From positions 124,001 through 188,000 of the forward strand of contig NZ_JACFSZ010000002.1 of assembly GCF_014805525.1 (NCBI RefSeq): DNA of 64,000 bases, written 5' to 3'. Both the position numbers and the translations under genes were made by a program. Each line of letters opens with the position of its first letter. The first letter of the stretch is position 1. The stretch is from Rhabdothermincola sediminis (GTDB taxonomy: Bacteria; Actinomycetota; Acidimicrobiia; Acidimicrobiales; Acidimicrobilacustridaceae). The notes under the pieces are model-generated. The model ran no database searches and had not been told where the DNA came from. It saw only the letters and a list, made by a program, of their open reading frames with translations. Positions 53,652 through 62,841 of the stretch are shown one piece after another.

Positions 53652-53666
53652 CTTGCAGTCTACAAA
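53652..53666. promoter_or_regulatory. MarR operator 2
   Basis: CTTGCAGTCTACAAA, a second copy of the same palindrome with two mismatches, 7 bp from the first, on the MFS side. Confidence 0.65.
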
Positions 53667-53690
53667 TAACCTTCGCCGGGAGCACACGTC

Positions 53691-55370
53691 TTGGCCGCCG
53701 ACGCACCTGCCACGAACGACAACCGTCTCAGCCATCGCCAGATCCTCCTCGTCTTCCTCGGTCTGGGCACCGGCATGCTCCTCGCCGCGCTCGACGGGAC
53801 CATCGTCGCCACCGCGCTGCCCACCATCGTCGGTGAGCTCGGCGGGCTCGATCACCTCTCCTGGGTGGTCACCGCCTACCTGCTCACCTCCACCACCAGC
53901 ACCCTCCTGTACGGCAAGATCAGCGACCTCTACGGGCGCCGGATCGTGTTCCAGGCAGCCATCGTGATATTCCTCGCCGGCTCCGTGCTGGCGGGCCTCT
54001 CCCAGAACATGACCCAGCTCATCGTGTTCCGCGGCGTGCAGGGCATCGGCGGCGGGGGCCTGATGGCCATGGCCTTCGCCATCGTCGGCGACATCCTCTC
54101 GCCGCGCGAACGAGGCCGTTACACGGGTTACCTGGGCTCGGTGTTCGCCCTGGCGAGCGTGATCGGGCCGCTCATCGGCGGGTTCTTCGTCGACCACCTC
54201 ACCTGGCGGTGGATCTTCTACATCAACCTGCCCCTCGGGCTCGTCGCCCTGGTGGTCACCTCCGCCGTGCTGCGCCTGCCGTTCCCCCGCCGCGAGCACC
54301 GCATCGACCTCCTCGGCGCGCTGTTGGTCGTGGCCGGCGTGACCTGCCTGCTGCTCGTGGCGGTGTGGGGTGGCAAGGAGCACCCGTGGGGGTCGGCGAC
54401 CATCGTGGGGCTCGCCGCAGCGGGGGTGATCCTGCTCACGCTGTTCGTGCTCTGGGAGCTGCGGGCCAGCGAACCCATCCTGCCGATGCGCCTGTTCCGC
54501 AGCGACGTCTTCCGGGTCACGACCCTGCTGGCGCTGCTGATCGGCGCAGCCATGTACGGCGGCATCGCGTACCTGCCGCTGTTCCTGCAGGCGGTCACCG
54601 GCGCCTCGGCGACCATGTCCGGGTTGCTGTTGCTGCCGCTGATGGCCGGCATCATGGCCACCTCGATCGCGTCCGGGCGGGTGATCGCCCGCACCGGTCG
54701 CTACCGCGCCTGGCCCATCACCGGCATGGCAGTCAGCGCGATCGGCATGGTCCTGCTCAGCCTGATGGACGTCGGCACCCCACGATGGCAGTCCTCGCTG
54801 TCGATGCTGGTGCTCGGCGTCGGCATCGGCATGGTGATGCAGGTGCTGATCCTGGCGGTGCAGAACGATGTGGAGTTCCGCGACCTGGGCGTGGCCACCT
54901 CTGCTTCGACGTTCTTCCGCCAGATGGGCGGCTCGTTCGGGGTGGCCATCTTCGGCGCCATCCTCAGCACCACCGTCTCCCGAGAGCTGCCCGCGCTGCT
55001 CCCCCCGGACCTCCCCACCGGCGACCCGGGAGCGATGGCCGGGTTGCTCAACAGCCCCGAGCGCATCCACACCCTGCCCGCACCGATCGCTGAGGCGGTG
55101 GTAGAGGCGCTGTCTCGAGGGATCCACGCCGTGTTCGTCTGGGCGATCCCGGTCCTGGTGGTCGGGTTCGTGGTGGCCTGGTTCCTGCGGGAGGTGCCGC
55201 TGCGCGACACCGTCCACGTCGGCAAGCTGGCCGAGGAAAGCGAGTCGACCCTCGAGCGGGCCGAGCACGAGCTGGCCCAGGGAGTCGCCGAGGTCGGCGA
55301 CAGCATCGCGCTCGGCCTCGACCCCGACCTCGACCCCGAGGAGCTGCCCGCTCCCCTACACCCCCGCTGA
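53691..55370 (+). CDS. MFS multidrug transporter, DHA2 (EmrB/QacA-like) family (559 aa)
   Basis: Twelve to fourteen membrane spans. Motif [20 protein letters not shown] (motif C/D1 type) in helix 1, then [14 protein letters not shown] (motif A), [47 protein letters not shown] (motif C). The C-terminal tail is hydrophilic and acidic (about 50 residues). TTG start with a GGGAG site 10 nt upstream. Proton-driven export of drugs or metabolites, regulated by the divergent MarR. Confidence 0.92.
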   Translation: MAADAPATNDNRLSHRQILLVFLGLGTGMLLAALDGTIVATALPTIVGELGGLDHLSWVVTAYLLTSTTSTLLYGKISDLYGRRIVFQAAIVIFLAGSVLAGLSQNMTQLIVFRGVQGIGGGGLMAMAFAIVGDILSPRERGRYTGYLGSVFALASVIGPLIGGFFVDHLTWRWIFYINLPLGLVALVVTSAVLRLPFPRREHRIDLLGALLVVAGVTCLLLVAVWGGKEHPWGSATIVGLAAAGVILLTLFVLWELRASEPILPMRLFRSDVFRVTTLLALLIGAAMYGGIAYLPLFLQAVTGASATMSGLLLLPLMAGIMATSIASGRVIARTGRYRAWPITGMAVSAIGMVLLSLMDVGTPRWQSSLSMLVLGVGIGMVMQVLILAVQNDVEFRDLGVATSASTFFRQMGGSFGVAIFGAILSTTVSRELPALLPPDLPTGDPGAMAGLLNSPERIHTLPAPIAEAVVEALSRGIHAVFVWAIPVLVVGFVVAWFLREVPLRDTVHVGKLAEESESTLERAEHELAQGVAEVGDSIALGLDPDLDPEELPAPLHPR

Positions 55371-55399
55371 GCGCGGCCCGGCCCGCGGAGGACCAACCC

Positions 55400-55822
55400 T
55401 CAACGGGCCGACCACCACTGCCAGCGCACCGGCTCGATCACGATGGCCGGGCCCTCCGGGCGCTGCTCCCGGTACTGCGGGTACTTCGCCACCAGCGCGT
55501 CGACCGCCCGGCCGTGCGCGCCGGCGTCCTGACGGCGGTCGATCACCTGAGCGAGCCCTCGGATCCGCACCCACCACAGCGACGACCAGTCCCCGTCGTC
55601 GTAGTGGTCGAACAGCAGACCGACCTCGGGGTTGGCCCGGACGTTCGCCAGCCGCTTGAGGTTCGTCGTGGTCTTCGGCTTGTGGTCGACGGCAGTCACC
55701 ACACGACCCCGCTCGAAGGCGAAGGTGATGGGCACCACCTCCACCCGTCCCGTGGCGGTGAGCGTCGCCAGGCGGGCCACCCGGGCCCGCTCCGCCAGGG
55801 CACGGGCCGCCGCCTCGTCCAC
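55400..55822 (-). CDS. PPOX-class pyridoxamine-oxidase-like (F420-type) protein (140 aa)
   Basis: Small split-barrel flavin/F420 protein: ARVARLATLTATGRVEVVPITFAFERGRVVTAVDHKPKTT, LKRLANVRANPEVGLLFDHY and the C-terminal VRWQWWSAR. It matches the Rv0121-like F420-binding PPOX subgroup by pattern. GTG start, 8 bp downstream of the acyl-CoA dehydrogenase stop, so co-transcribed. Together with the FrhB-type gene nearby it hints that coenzyme F420 is used here. Confidence 0.83.
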   Translation of the reverse strand: MDEAAARALAERARVARLATLTATGRVEVVPITFAFERGRVVTAVDHKPKTTTNLKRLANVRANPEVGLLFDHYDDGDWSSLWWVRIRGLAQVIDRRQDAGAHGRAVDALVAKYPQYREQRPEGPAIVIEPVRWQWWSAR

Positions 55823-55830
55823 GGGAGCGC

Positions 55831-57075
55831 TCAGGCCGAGACCGCTTTGGGCTCCTTGGGAAGCCCGAGCACCCGCTCGCCGACGATGTTGCGCTGGATC
55901 TGGCTCGTGCCACCCCAGATCGTCTCCGACCGGCTGAAGAAGAAGGACGACTGCAACACCGATGCCGGATAGCGGGCGCTGGTGCGCCGAGCCCCGTAGC
56001 CGGGGACCGCCTCCTCCCTCGAGGGATCACCGGTGAGGATCTGGCCCTCAGGACCGAGGATGTCGATGGCGAGGTTCATCACCTCTTGGTGGTACTCGCT
56101 CCAGAACATCTTGTTCGTGGCGCCGAGCGCGGCGACCCCGAAGTCCTTGCGGTCCTGCACGACCGCGGTCAGGGTGCGCAGGCCGTTGATGCGCATGATC
56201 TGCACCTTCGACCACGCCTTGGCCAGTGCCTGGCGCACCAGCGGATCACGGTTCCGGCCGTTCTCGCGAGCCTTGTCGATGATGGCCTCGAGCTCCTTCT
56301 CGAAACGGCGATAGCCGGTCGTGGCGGAGGTGCCACGCTCGAAGCCCAACGTGGTCATGGCCACGTTCCACCCGTTGTTCACGCCCCCGACCACGTTCTC
56401 CTTCGGGCAGCGGGCGTTGGTGAAGAACACCTCGCAGAACTCCGCCGACCCGTCGATCTGCTCGATCGGGCGGACCTCGATGCCCTCCTGGCGCATGGGG
56501 CACAGCAGGTAGGAGATGCCCTTGTGCTTGGGAGCCTCCCGGTCGGTGCGGCAGAGCACGAAGATGTAGTCGGCGATGAAGCCCTGCGTCGTCCAGATCT
56601 TCTGGCCGTTGATCACCCACTCGTCGCCGTCGAGCTCGGCGGTGGTCTTGAGCGACGCCAGGTCCGAGCCGGCGTCGGGCTCGCTGAACCCCTGGCACCA
56701 GGCGATCTCGCCCTTGAGGATCTTGGGCAGGAACTCCTTCTTCTGTTCCTCCGTACCCCACTGCAGGATCGTGGGCCCCACGAGGGTGTCGCCGAAGAAG
56801 TCGGCGCGCATGGGGGCGTTCGCCTTGTGGAACTCCTCCGCCAGCACCACCGCTTCCATGGTGGACAGGCCCTTGCCCCCATACTCCTTGGGCCAGCTCG
56901 CGCAGATCCACCCGCCCTCGTACAGCTTGGCGGTCCATTCCTTCTGGAACTGCACCTTCTCCTCCGGTGAGAGCTCGAAGCCCGGCTCGAACCAGCCGTC
57001 AGGCAGGTTGTCCTCCAGCCACGCTCGGATCTCCTTGCGGAAGTCTTCGGCTTCGGGCGGGTAGGTCAGGTCCAT
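55831..57075 (-). CDS. Acyl-CoA dehydrogenase family protein (414 aa)
   Basis: ACAD with N-terminal MDLTYPPEAEDFRKEIRAWLEDNL, active-site WCQGFSEPDAGSDLASLKT, GDEWVINGQKIWTT and the C-terminal SETIWGGTSQIQRNIVGERVLGLP. Same subgroup style as the enzyme at 351-1538. It is unlinked to beta-oxidation neighbours but preceded by the shared operator. Probably oxidises an acyl-CoA in a steroid or fatty acid pathway. ATG. Confidence 0.92.
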   Translation of the reverse strand: MDLTYPPEAEDFRKEIRAWLEDNLPDGWFEPGFELSPEEKVQFQKEWTAKLYEGGWICASWPKEYGGKGLSTMEAVVLAEEFHKANAPMRADFFGDTLVGPTILQWGTEEQKKEFLPKILKGEIAWCQGFSEPDAGSDLASLKTTAELDGDEWVINGQKIWTTQGFIADYIFVLCRTDREAPKHKGISYLLCPMRQEGIEVRPIEQIDGSAEFCEVFFTNARCPKENVVGGVNNGWNVAMTTLGFERGTSATTGYRRFEKELEAIIDKARENGRNRDPLVRQALAKAWSKVQIMRINGLRTLTAVVQDRKDFGVAALGATNKMFWSEYHQEVMNLAIDILGPEGQILTGDPSREEAVPGYGARRTSARYPASVLQSSFFFSRSETIWGGTSQIQRNIVGERVLGLPKEPKAVSA

Positions 57076-57083
57076 GCCCGTAT

Positions 57084-57101
57084 CTTGACTTCCCGGTCAA
57101 G
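57084..57101. promoter_or_regulatory. Palindromic operator, 18 bp (copy B)
   Basis: CTTGACTTCCCGGTCAAG, 6-bp perfect arms, 9 bp from the acyl-CoA dehydrogenase start. It matches the site at 21000 in 15 of 18 positions; the CDF gene ends immediately next to it. Confidence 0.7.
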
Positions 57102-58070
57102 TCAGAGGCGAGTCGATGACGGGGCGTCAGATCCGGGCCGGGCCGACGGGGGGACGGCTACCCGGTCGAGATCCTCGTCGGCGAAGGAGCGGGGATCCTC
57201 GAGCGGTTCCACGTGCGCCTCGATCGTCAGCCCGGGGAGCACCCGGTGGAGGTCCGCCTCCACCCGCTCGGCGAGGTCGTGGGCCTGCTGCACCGACCAG
57301 GCTCCGGGTACCAGCAGGTGGAACGACAGGAACGAGCGCGGACCGGCCTGCCGGGTGCGCACCGCGTGGAACTGCACCGACGGGCCCGAGTACGACGCCA
57401 GCACGGCGTCGATCGCCGCCCGCTCCTCCGCCGGCACGGCGACGTCCATGAGCCCCAGCGCCGAGCGCCGCACGAGCGACCACCCGGCCACCATGACGTT
57501 GGCGGCCACGGCGATGGCGATGACGGGGTCGAGCCGCAGCCATCCGGTCAGCGCGACCGCCCCGACCGCCACGACCACCCCCGCCGAGGTCCACACGTCG
57601 GTCATCAGATGCTTGCCGTCGGCCTCGAGGGTGATCGAGCGGTGGCGGCGGCCCGCCCGCAGCAACACCATCGCCACCGCCAGGTTCACCAGTGCCGCCG
57701 CCACCGACACCGCGAGGCCGATCCCCACGCGCTCCAGCTCCACCGGACGCACCAGACGCTGAACCGCGGCGTACACGATCGTGCCCGCGGCCACCAGGAT
57801 CATTCCCCCCTCGATCGCCGCCGAGAAGTACTCGGCCTTGGCATGGCCGTAGGCGTGGCGCTCGTCGGGCGGTCGGGCCGCGACCCGCAGGGCCACCAGC
57901 GCTACCAGCGCCGCCACAAGGTTGACCGTCGACTCCAGCGCATCCGACAGGAGACCCACCGAACCGGTGAGGGCGTAGGCCAGTGCCTTCATGCCCATGG
58001 TGATCAGCGCGGCGGCGACCGACAGCCACGCGTACCGCGTGAGCGACGGGCGACCGGCCATGCCGGACAT
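57102..58070 (-). CDS. Cation diffusion facilitator (CDF) family transporter (about 322 aa)
   Basis: Divalent-metal exporter with six spans: [39 protein letters not shown] (TM1-2, with the metal-site Asp in SDALES), [20 protein letters not shown] (the HxxxD-like His/Tyr), [24 protein letters not shown] (HxxxD in TM5). C-terminal cytoplasmic domain. Zn/Mn/Fe/Co specificity is not evident. ATG 58070 is used; GTG 58073 and ATG 58061 are alternatives. Confidence 0.9.
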   Translation of the reverse strand: MSGMAGRPSLTRYAWLSVAAALITMGMKALAYALTGSVGLLSDALESTVNLVAALVALVALRVAARPPDERHAYGHAKAEYFSAAIEGGMILVAAGTIVYAAVQRLVRPVELERVGIGLAVSVAAALVNLAVAMVLLRAGRRHRSITLEADGKHLMTDVWTSAGVVVAVGAVALTGWLRLDPVIAIAVAANVMVAGWSLVRRSALGLMDVAVPAEERAAIDAVLASYSGPSVQFHAVRTRQAGPRSFLSFHLLVPGAWSVQQAHDLAERVEADLHRVLPGLTIEAHVEPLEDPRSFADEDLDRVAVPPSARPGSDAPSSTRL

Positions 58071-58099
58071 CACAGCACACGCACCTGCGGATCGCGTGG

Positions 58100-58116
58100 G
58101 CGAACGACTCGTTCGC
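58100..58116. promoter_or_regulatory. Palindrome upstream of the FrhB-type gene
   Basis: GCGAACGA-C-TCGTTCGC, perfect 8-bp arms around one base, 14 bp before the FrhB start and between divergent genes. TetR-like operator candidate. Confidence 0.6.
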
Positions 58117-58130
58117 TAGCCTCCCGAACC

Positions 58131-59315
58131 ATGACCACCACGGAGCCCGCGGCCGCCTCGGCGACGAAGCAGCGATGGTCGTTCCAATGGAAAGAGCTCT
58201 ACGAGGAGGTCATCACCTCGGGCCTGTGCACCGGCTGCGCTGGTTGCGTGGTCTCCTGCCCCCACGACGTCATCGGATACGACCACGCCCAGGGCGGGTA
58301 CCGGCCCTTCCACCTCGAGGACGAGCTGGGCCCGAGCGATTGCATCCACGGGCAGAAGGGCTGCACGACCTGCACCCGGGCCTGCCCCCGGTTCCGCGCC
58401 TGGGAACCGGAGGCGAACGAGCACCTCTTCGGCCACGATCGCGGCCCCGAGGAGGTGGCGGGCATCTACTCGGACATCCTCCTCACCCGCGCCACCGACG
58501 AGATGGTGCACCGCATGGGCCAGGACGGCGGGCTGGTCTCCGCCATCTTGATCTGGGCGATGGACGAGGGCTACATCGAGGGCGCGCTCACGTCGTTCCT
58601 CGACGGCGAGGCCGGCGACTGGAAGGCCATCCCCGGGGTGGCCACGAACCGGGACGAGGTGCTCGCTTCAGCCGGCAGCCGGTACACCTACTCGGCCAAC
58701 ACGCTCGCCATCGACCAGGCACTCGAGCGAGGACTGACCAAGCTGGCTCTGGTCGGCATGAGCTGCCAGTCGTCGGTCCCACCGGTGATGTGGCATCGCA
58801 AGGCCGGCAAGATCAGCAAGCCCATCGTGTTCAACATCGGGTTGCTGTGCTCCAAGACCTTCGACGACGCGATCTTCGAGGAGCTGTTCTGGGCCAAGTA
58901 CGGGCTCGACAAGCGGGACATCGCGAAGATGAACATCAAGGGCGTGTTCCAGATCTGGATGCGCAACGGCGACTACCACGAGATCAACCTCAAGGAGTGC
59001 CACGCCTGGACCCGTGAAGGGTGCAACCACTGCCCCGACTTCGCGGCCGAGCACGCGGACATCTCCTGCGGTGGCATCGGCGAGCACAACGACTGGACAC
59101 TCACCATCGTGCGCACCGAGCTGGGCCGGGAGATCATCACCCGGATGATCGCCGACGGCTCGATCGAGGCCCGCCCGGGCGACAGCGACCCCGGGGCCAT
59201 CGCCCTGATGCGCAAGCTGGCGGTCAAGAGCCGCGAGCGTTGGCCCGCCTGGGCCGAGCCAGCGGTCCGGGTGGGGCTCCCGGAGCCGAAGAAGCCAGTC
59301 GCGACCAGCGGGTGA
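58131..59315 (+). CDS. Coenzyme F420 hydrogenase/dehydrogenase beta-subunit (FrhB) family protein (394 aa)
   Basis: Iron-sulfur flavoprotein of the FrhB/FpoF family. Two N-terminal [4Fe-4S] motifs: CTGCAGCVVSCP (Cys33, 36, 39, 43) and GCTTCTRACP with a preceding Cys. The middle has the family's GQDGGLVSAILIWAMDEGYI, and later GMSCQSSVPP, GLLCSKTFDD and GCNHCPDFAAEHADISCGGIG. In this family it passes electrons from F420H2 to another acceptor; similar bacterial proteins are stand-alone. The partner is not visible. Divergent from CDF, with a palindrome 14 bp upstream. Confidence 0.9.
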   Translation: MTTTEPAAASATKQRWSFQWKELYEEVITSGLCTGCAGCVVSCPHDVIGYDHAQGGYRPFHLEDELGPSDCIHGQKGCTTCTRACPRFRAWEPEANEHLFGHDRGPEEVAGIYSDILLTRATDEMVHRMGQDGGLVSAILIWAMDEGYIEGALTSFLDGEAGDWKAIPGVATNRDEVLASAGSRYTYSANTLAIDQALERGLTKLALVGMSCQSSVPPVMWHRKAGKISKPIVFNIGLLCSKTFDDAIFEELFWAKYGLDKRDIAKMNIKGVFQIWMRNGDYHEINLKECHAWTREGCNHCPDFAAEHADISCGGIGEHNDWTLTIVRTELGREIITRMIADGSIEARPGDSDPGAIALMRKLAVKSRERWPAWAEPAVRVGLPEPKKPVATSG

Positions 59316-59317
59316 GC

Positions 59318-59352
59318 GGACACGCGGGCCGGGTGGGACCGGCCCCGCGTCC
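59318..59352. terminator. Hairpin between the FrhB-type gene and a lipoprotein
   Basis: Arms GGACACGCGGGCCGG and CCGGCCCCGCGTCC with a short loop, lying between convergent stops. Strong stem with one bulge. Confidence 0.6.
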
Positions 59353-59358
59353 CGCGGG

Positions 59359-59769
59359 CTACTGCGGCACCGAGGTCGTGGGGCCCGACCCCGCGGTGGT
59401 CGGTGGGGTGGCCGCCGCTTCCCCCCAGCCGGGGCACGCCTGGCGGATGCCGTCCACCACCTCACGCGGAAGGACGTCCGCCGCGGCCGCGTCCTCACCC
59501 CCCTTGGTGTCGATCTCCTGGAACTGGTCGAACGGCACGTTCTCGGAGATCCACGTGTAGGCACACTCGCAGACCGGCCTGCTCGAGCCGCCAGCGATCG
59601 TGCTGGTGGTACCGCCCACCTCGTAGATCCCGGTGCAGCCCTCGATGAAGTTCTCCCGGGTCACGTCGTCGTAGGCGGTCGGTGTGTTGCTCGGGTGCGC
59701 GCACGCGGCGAGCGAGAAGGCCAGGGCCAAGGCGCCGAGGGCGCGCCAGCGCCGGTGAAGTCGGAACAT
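59359..59769 (-). CDS. Small lipoprotein of unknown function (136 aa)
   Basis: Signal MFRLHRRWRALGALALAFSL followed by lipobox SLAAC (Cys23). The mature part has two conserved-looking cysteine pairs (FIEGCTGIYEVGG and RPVCECAYTWISENVPFDQF), later QACPGW, and a Thr/Pro tail. Not recognised beyond that; secreted and lipid-anchored. Confidence 0.78.
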   Translation of the reverse strand: MFRLHRRWRALGALALAFSLAACAHPSNTPTAYDDVTRENFIEGCTGIYEVGGTTSTIAGGSSRPVCECAYTWISENVPFDQFQEIDTKGGEDAAAADVLPREVVDGIRQACPGWGEAAATPPTTAGSGPTTSVPQ

Positions 59770-59854
59770 CCGGTCGAGCGTCCTTTGGGTCGGGACAGGA
59801 ACCGGCGGTCACGGTAGTCGCCTGGTCGGGCGATCCACCATCCCGCCCCGGCGC

Positions 59855-60151
59855 TCAGGCCGAGCGGCGCAGGTTGCGGTAGTCGTCGAGCGCGATGACC
59901 TCGGCTCCCCGCGACGCGGGCGAGAGCCCCGCCGGCGGTGACCCCTCGCCGAGCCGGGCGAGGTAGGCGAGATGGGCGGTCTCCCGCTCGCTGCGCTCCC
60001 CGAGGTCGGGGCCGGCCAGCGCCGCCGCGAGCGCCTGCCAGAGACCGCGTGGGCCTCTGAACACGGGGCCCGTCACCGGATCGCTCGTCACTCGCTGCAC
60101 GACACAGACATCGCAGATCCCGCTCGTTCCGACCTGAGCCGTCCGGCTCAT
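59855..60151 (-). CDS. Hypothetical small protein with N-terminal CxxC (98 aa)
   Basis: MSRTAQVGTSGICDVCVVQRVT has one CDVC pair, then RGLWQALAAALAGPDLGER and RETAHLAYLARLGEGS, mixed alpha. No family recognised. Coding potential is modest, and the reading frame ends at 59855. Confidence 0.5.
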   Translation of the reverse strand: MSRTAQVGTSGICDVCVVQRVTSDPVTGPVFRGPRGLWQALAAALAGPDLGERSERETAHLAYLARLGEGSPPAGLSPASRGAEVIALDDYRNLRRSA

Positions 60152-60176
60152 TCGGGCCCCAAATGATCCGCGCGTC

Positions 60177-60884
60177 TCACCCGCAATAGGTCGAACAACC
60201 TGCCCCGCCAGGGGACGCCGCGAGGGATGCGGCCCGGGCGAAGACCTCGTCGAGCATCGCCTCCGTGAGCCGCCCGGTGAAGGTGTTCTGCTGGCTGGGG
60301 TGGTACGAGCACAGGACCGTGCGACCGTCCGCGAGGGCGACCTCCCGCCCGTGGGCGAACGCCGGCCGGGGGCGCAGCGCGAGCTCCCGGCACAACGTCT
60401 GGTAGGCGAACTGCCCGAGAGCCACGAACACCCGGACGTGGCGGAGCAAGGACAACTCTCGCCGCAGGAACGGCGCGCAGCGGTCCCGCTCCTCGGGGGT
60501 GGGCTTGTTCCCGGGCGGGGCGCAGCGAACGGCCGCGGTCACGTACGCCCCTAGCAGACGCAGACCGTCGTCACGGCCGGCGCTCACCGGCTGGTTGGCG
60601 AGCCCGGCTCGGTACAGCGCCCGGTACAGCCAGTCCCCGCTGCGATCGCCGGTGAACATGCGGCCGGTGCGGTTGCCACCGTGGGCCGCTGGCGCCAGGC
60701 CGACCACCAGCACCCGCGCCCGGGGGTCGCCGAAACCGGGCACGGGGCGGGCCCAATAGTCCTGGTCGCGATACGCGGCGCGCTTGGTCGCGCCCACCTG
60801 CTCGCGGTAGGTGACCAGGCGGGGGCAGGCCCGGCAGCTCACCACCTCCGCTTCGAGGCGTTCGAGCGAGTCGCCGGTGCTCAC
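60177..60884 (-). CDS. Uracil-DNA glycosylase, family 5 (UdgB-like, 235 aa)
   Basis: Iron-sulfur UDG removing uracil (and other deaminated bases) from DNA. Motif A is [26 protein letters not shown], motif B is [14 protein letters not shown], both in the family-5 form (Ala in place of the Asp/Asn of family 1). Four Cys for the 4Fe-4S cluster are in SCRACPRL and VRCAPPG...DRCAPF. GTG 60884. Divergent from the phosphomutase gene. Cytosine deamination pressure fits GC-rich DNA. Confidence 0.9.
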   Translation of the reverse strand: MSTGDSLERLEAEVVSCRACPRLVTYREQVGATKRAAYRDQDYWARPVPGFGDPRARVLVVGLAPAAHGGNRTGRMFTGDRSGDWLYRALYRAGLANQPVSAGRDDGLRLLGAYVTAAVRCAPPGNKPTPEERDRCAPFLRRELSLLRHVRVFVALGQFAYQTLCRELALRPRPAFAHGREVALADGRTVLCSYHPSQQNTFTGRLTEAMLDEVFARAASLAASPGGAGCSTYCG

Positions 60885-60958
60885 GCACGGCAGACTACGG
60901 CGCGGCGCCGTGCGGGCCGTCGGTCGGCCGCCCCGCACGGGTAGGTTGTCCGGCACGC

Positions 60959-61606
60959 ATGGCCAGAACGAGAACCGCTCCTGCCGCCACCCTGGTGCTG
61001 TTCGTGCGCCACGGGCTCACCCCCACCACCGGTGATGTCCTCCCCGGCCGAGCGAGAGGCCTGCGGCTCTCCGAGCAGGGCCGCGAGCAGGCCGAGCAGG
61101 TGGCCCGGCGCCTGGCCACGGTCCGCAAGGTCGCGGCGGTCTATGCGTCGCCGCTGGAGCGCACCCGTGAGACCGCCAAGCCGATCGCCCGGATGCTGGG
61201 GCTGCCGGTGCGCGTCGAGCGGGGCTTGCTCGAGTGCGACTTCGGAGCCTGGACCGGTCGCCAGCTCAAGGAACTGCGCCGGCTACCCGAGTGGCGGGTG
61301 GTGCAACGCCATCCGAGCGGCTTCCGGTTCCCCGGCGGGGAGTCGTTCCTCGAGATGCAGGCCCGCATGGTGGGCACGGTCCAGCGCCTCGTAGCGGCTC
61401 ACCCCGGCGAGGCGATCGTGGCGGTCTCCCACGCTGACCCGATCAAGGCTGCGGTGGCCCACGCCGTGGGCTCCCACCTGGACCTGTTCCAGCGCGTCGT
61501 CATCTCACCCTGCTCGGTCACCGCCGTCTGGTACGGCAGCGGTGGGCCGACGGTGCTGACCACCAACTCGACCGGCGACGACCTCGGCCAGCTGGCACGC
61601 TCATGA
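60959..61606 (+). CDS. Histidine-phosphatase (MSMEG_4193-like phosphomutase) family protein (215 aa)
   Basis: Phosphoglycerate-mutase-like fold: catalytic RHG (LFVRHGLTP), [15 protein letters not shown], and the second His in [17 protein letters not shown]. This is the member usually found next to DUF3090 and SCO1664-type genes in mycothiol-producing actinobacteria; those three genes follow in the same order here. It overlaps the next gene (ATGA). Substrate unknown; the name comes from that family. Confidence 0.88.
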   Translation: MARTRTAPAATLVLFVRHGLTPTTGDVLPGRARGLRLSEQGREQAEQVARRLATVRKVAAVYASPLERTRETAKPIARMLGLPVRVERGLLECDFGAWTGRQLKELRRLPEWRVVQRHPSGFRFPGGESFLEMQARMVGTVQRLVAAHPGEAIVAVSHADPIKAAVAHAVGSHLDLFQRVVISPCSVTAVWYGSGGPTVLTTNSTGDDLGQLARS

Positions 61607-62115
61607 ACGCTTCGTACGACCTGCATCCCGATCGCTTCGCCACCGGCGCGATCGGTGAGCCCGGCCAACGCGTGTTCTTCCTCCAGGCGGTCGAGGACGA
61701 CGAGGTGGTGACCCTCCGAGTGGAGAAGCAGCAGGTGGCCGCGCTGGCGGAGTACCTGGCGGGCATCCTCGCGGATCTCCCCCCGACCGATCCCGTGTCC
61801 CCCACCGAGGCCGACCTGGTCGAGCCTCTCACCCCGGCATGGACGGTGGGGGCGCTGGCGGTGGCCTACGACGAGAGCTCGGACCGGGTGCTCATCGTGG
61901 CCGAGGAGCTCGTGGCCCTCGACGAAGACACCGGCGAGCCCGAGGGGGAGCCGGCGAGCGCCCGGTTCCACGTCACCCGCGCCCAGGTCAACGGCTTCAT
62001 CCGTCGAGCGGTCGAGGTCGTTCGGGCCGGCCGGCCACGATGCGTCATCTGCGGCCGGCCGATGGACCCAAGTGGGCACGTATGCCCCCGCAGCAATGGG
62101 CACTCGAGCCGGTAG
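61603..62115 (+). CDS. DUF3090 family protein (170 aa)
   Basis: Conserved actinobacterial protein. VFFLQAVEDDEVVTLRVEKQQVAALAEYLAGILADL and AFATVGALAVAYDES-type core (here TPAWTVGALAVAYDESSDRVLIVAEELV), then a CVICGRPMDPSGHVCP zinc-type cysteine cluster at the C-terminus. Function unknown; always in the phosphomutase/SCO1664 cluster. Confidence 0.88.
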   Translation: MNASYDLHPDRFATGAIGEPGQRVFFLQAVEDDEVVTLRVEKQQVAALAEYLAGILADLPPTDPVSPTEADLVEPLTPAWTVGALAVAYDESSDRVLIVAEELVALDEDTGEPEGEPASARFHVTRAQVNGFIRRAVEVVRAGRPRCVICGRPMDPSGHVCPRSNGHSSR

Positions 62116-62125
62116 AACGCAAGAC

Positions 62126-62827
62126 ATGCTCCCCGAGCGGCACGAGATCCTGCGACGGGGCACGATCGAGGTGCGCGGCCGCCTGCCCTGGAGCAGCAAC
62201 GCCACGTTCCTGGCCCGAGTGTGCCTGGAGGGTGCCGGGTGCGACGCGGTGTACAAGCCGCTGCGTGGCGAGCGCCCGCTGTGGGACTTCCCGCGGAAGC
62301 TCTACCGCAGGGAGGTCGCGGCCTACGAGCTGTCCGAGGCGCTCAGCTGGGGCATCGTTCCCTTCACGGTCGAGGTCGAGGACGCGCCGCTAGGTGAGGG
62401 GTCGCTGCAGGAGTTCATCGACGCGGAGCTCGAGCAGCACTACTTCACCCTCTACGACGATCGGGCGCTGCACGACCAGCTCCGCACCATCTGCGCGTTC
62501 GACGTGATCGCCAACAACACCGACCGCAAGAGCGGGCACTGCCTACTCGACCGGAACGGCAAGGTCTGGGCCATCGACAACGGGCTGTCGTTCCACCGGG
62601 AGTTCAAGCTGCGCACGGTGATCTGGGAGTTCGCCGGCGAGCCGCTGCCCGCCTCGGTCGTCGACAGCCTGGCAACGCTGGTCGACCACGGGCTGCCCGC
62701 CAGCCTCGATCGGCTGCTCGACCTCCACGAGCGCGAGGCGGTGGTCGCCCGCGCCCGCGCTCTGCTCGACGCCGGGACGTTCCCGACCGACCCCACGGGT
62801 CGCCGCTACCCCTGGCCGCTGGTTTGA
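62126..62827 (+). CDS. SCO1664 family protein, PI3K/PI4K-like kinase fold (233 aa)
   Basis: ATP-grasp/kinase-like family: VYKPLRGERPLWDFPRKLYRREVAAYELSEAL carries the nucleotide-binding Lys region, ANNTDRKSGHCLLDRNGKVWAIDNGLSFH the catalytic/metal HRD- and DFG-like Asp motifs (NNTDRKSGH and IDNGLSF). Only the cluster context (next to phosphomutase and DUF3090) gives a clue; in many genomes mshC, a mycothiol gene, is also adjacent. Function not established. ATG 62126. Confidence 0.85.
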   Translation: MLPERHEILRRGTIEVRGRLPWSSNATFLARVCLEGAGCDAVYKPLRGERPLWDFPRKLYRREVAAYELSEALSWGIVPFTVEVEDAPLGEGSLQEFIDAELEQHYFTLYDDRALHDQLRTICAFDVIANNTDRKSGHCLLDRNGKVWAIDNGLSFHREFKLRTVIWEFAGEPLPASVVDSLATLVDHGLPASLDRLLDLHEREAVVARARALLDAGTFPTDPTGRRYPWPLV

Positions 62828-62841
62828 AACTCGATAGCGGC

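Noticed and set aside
53691-55268. Antisense frame continuing the MarR gene through the MFS gene
   Set aside because: Only the 53100-53627 part has MarR similarity; the rest mirrors the MFS gene.
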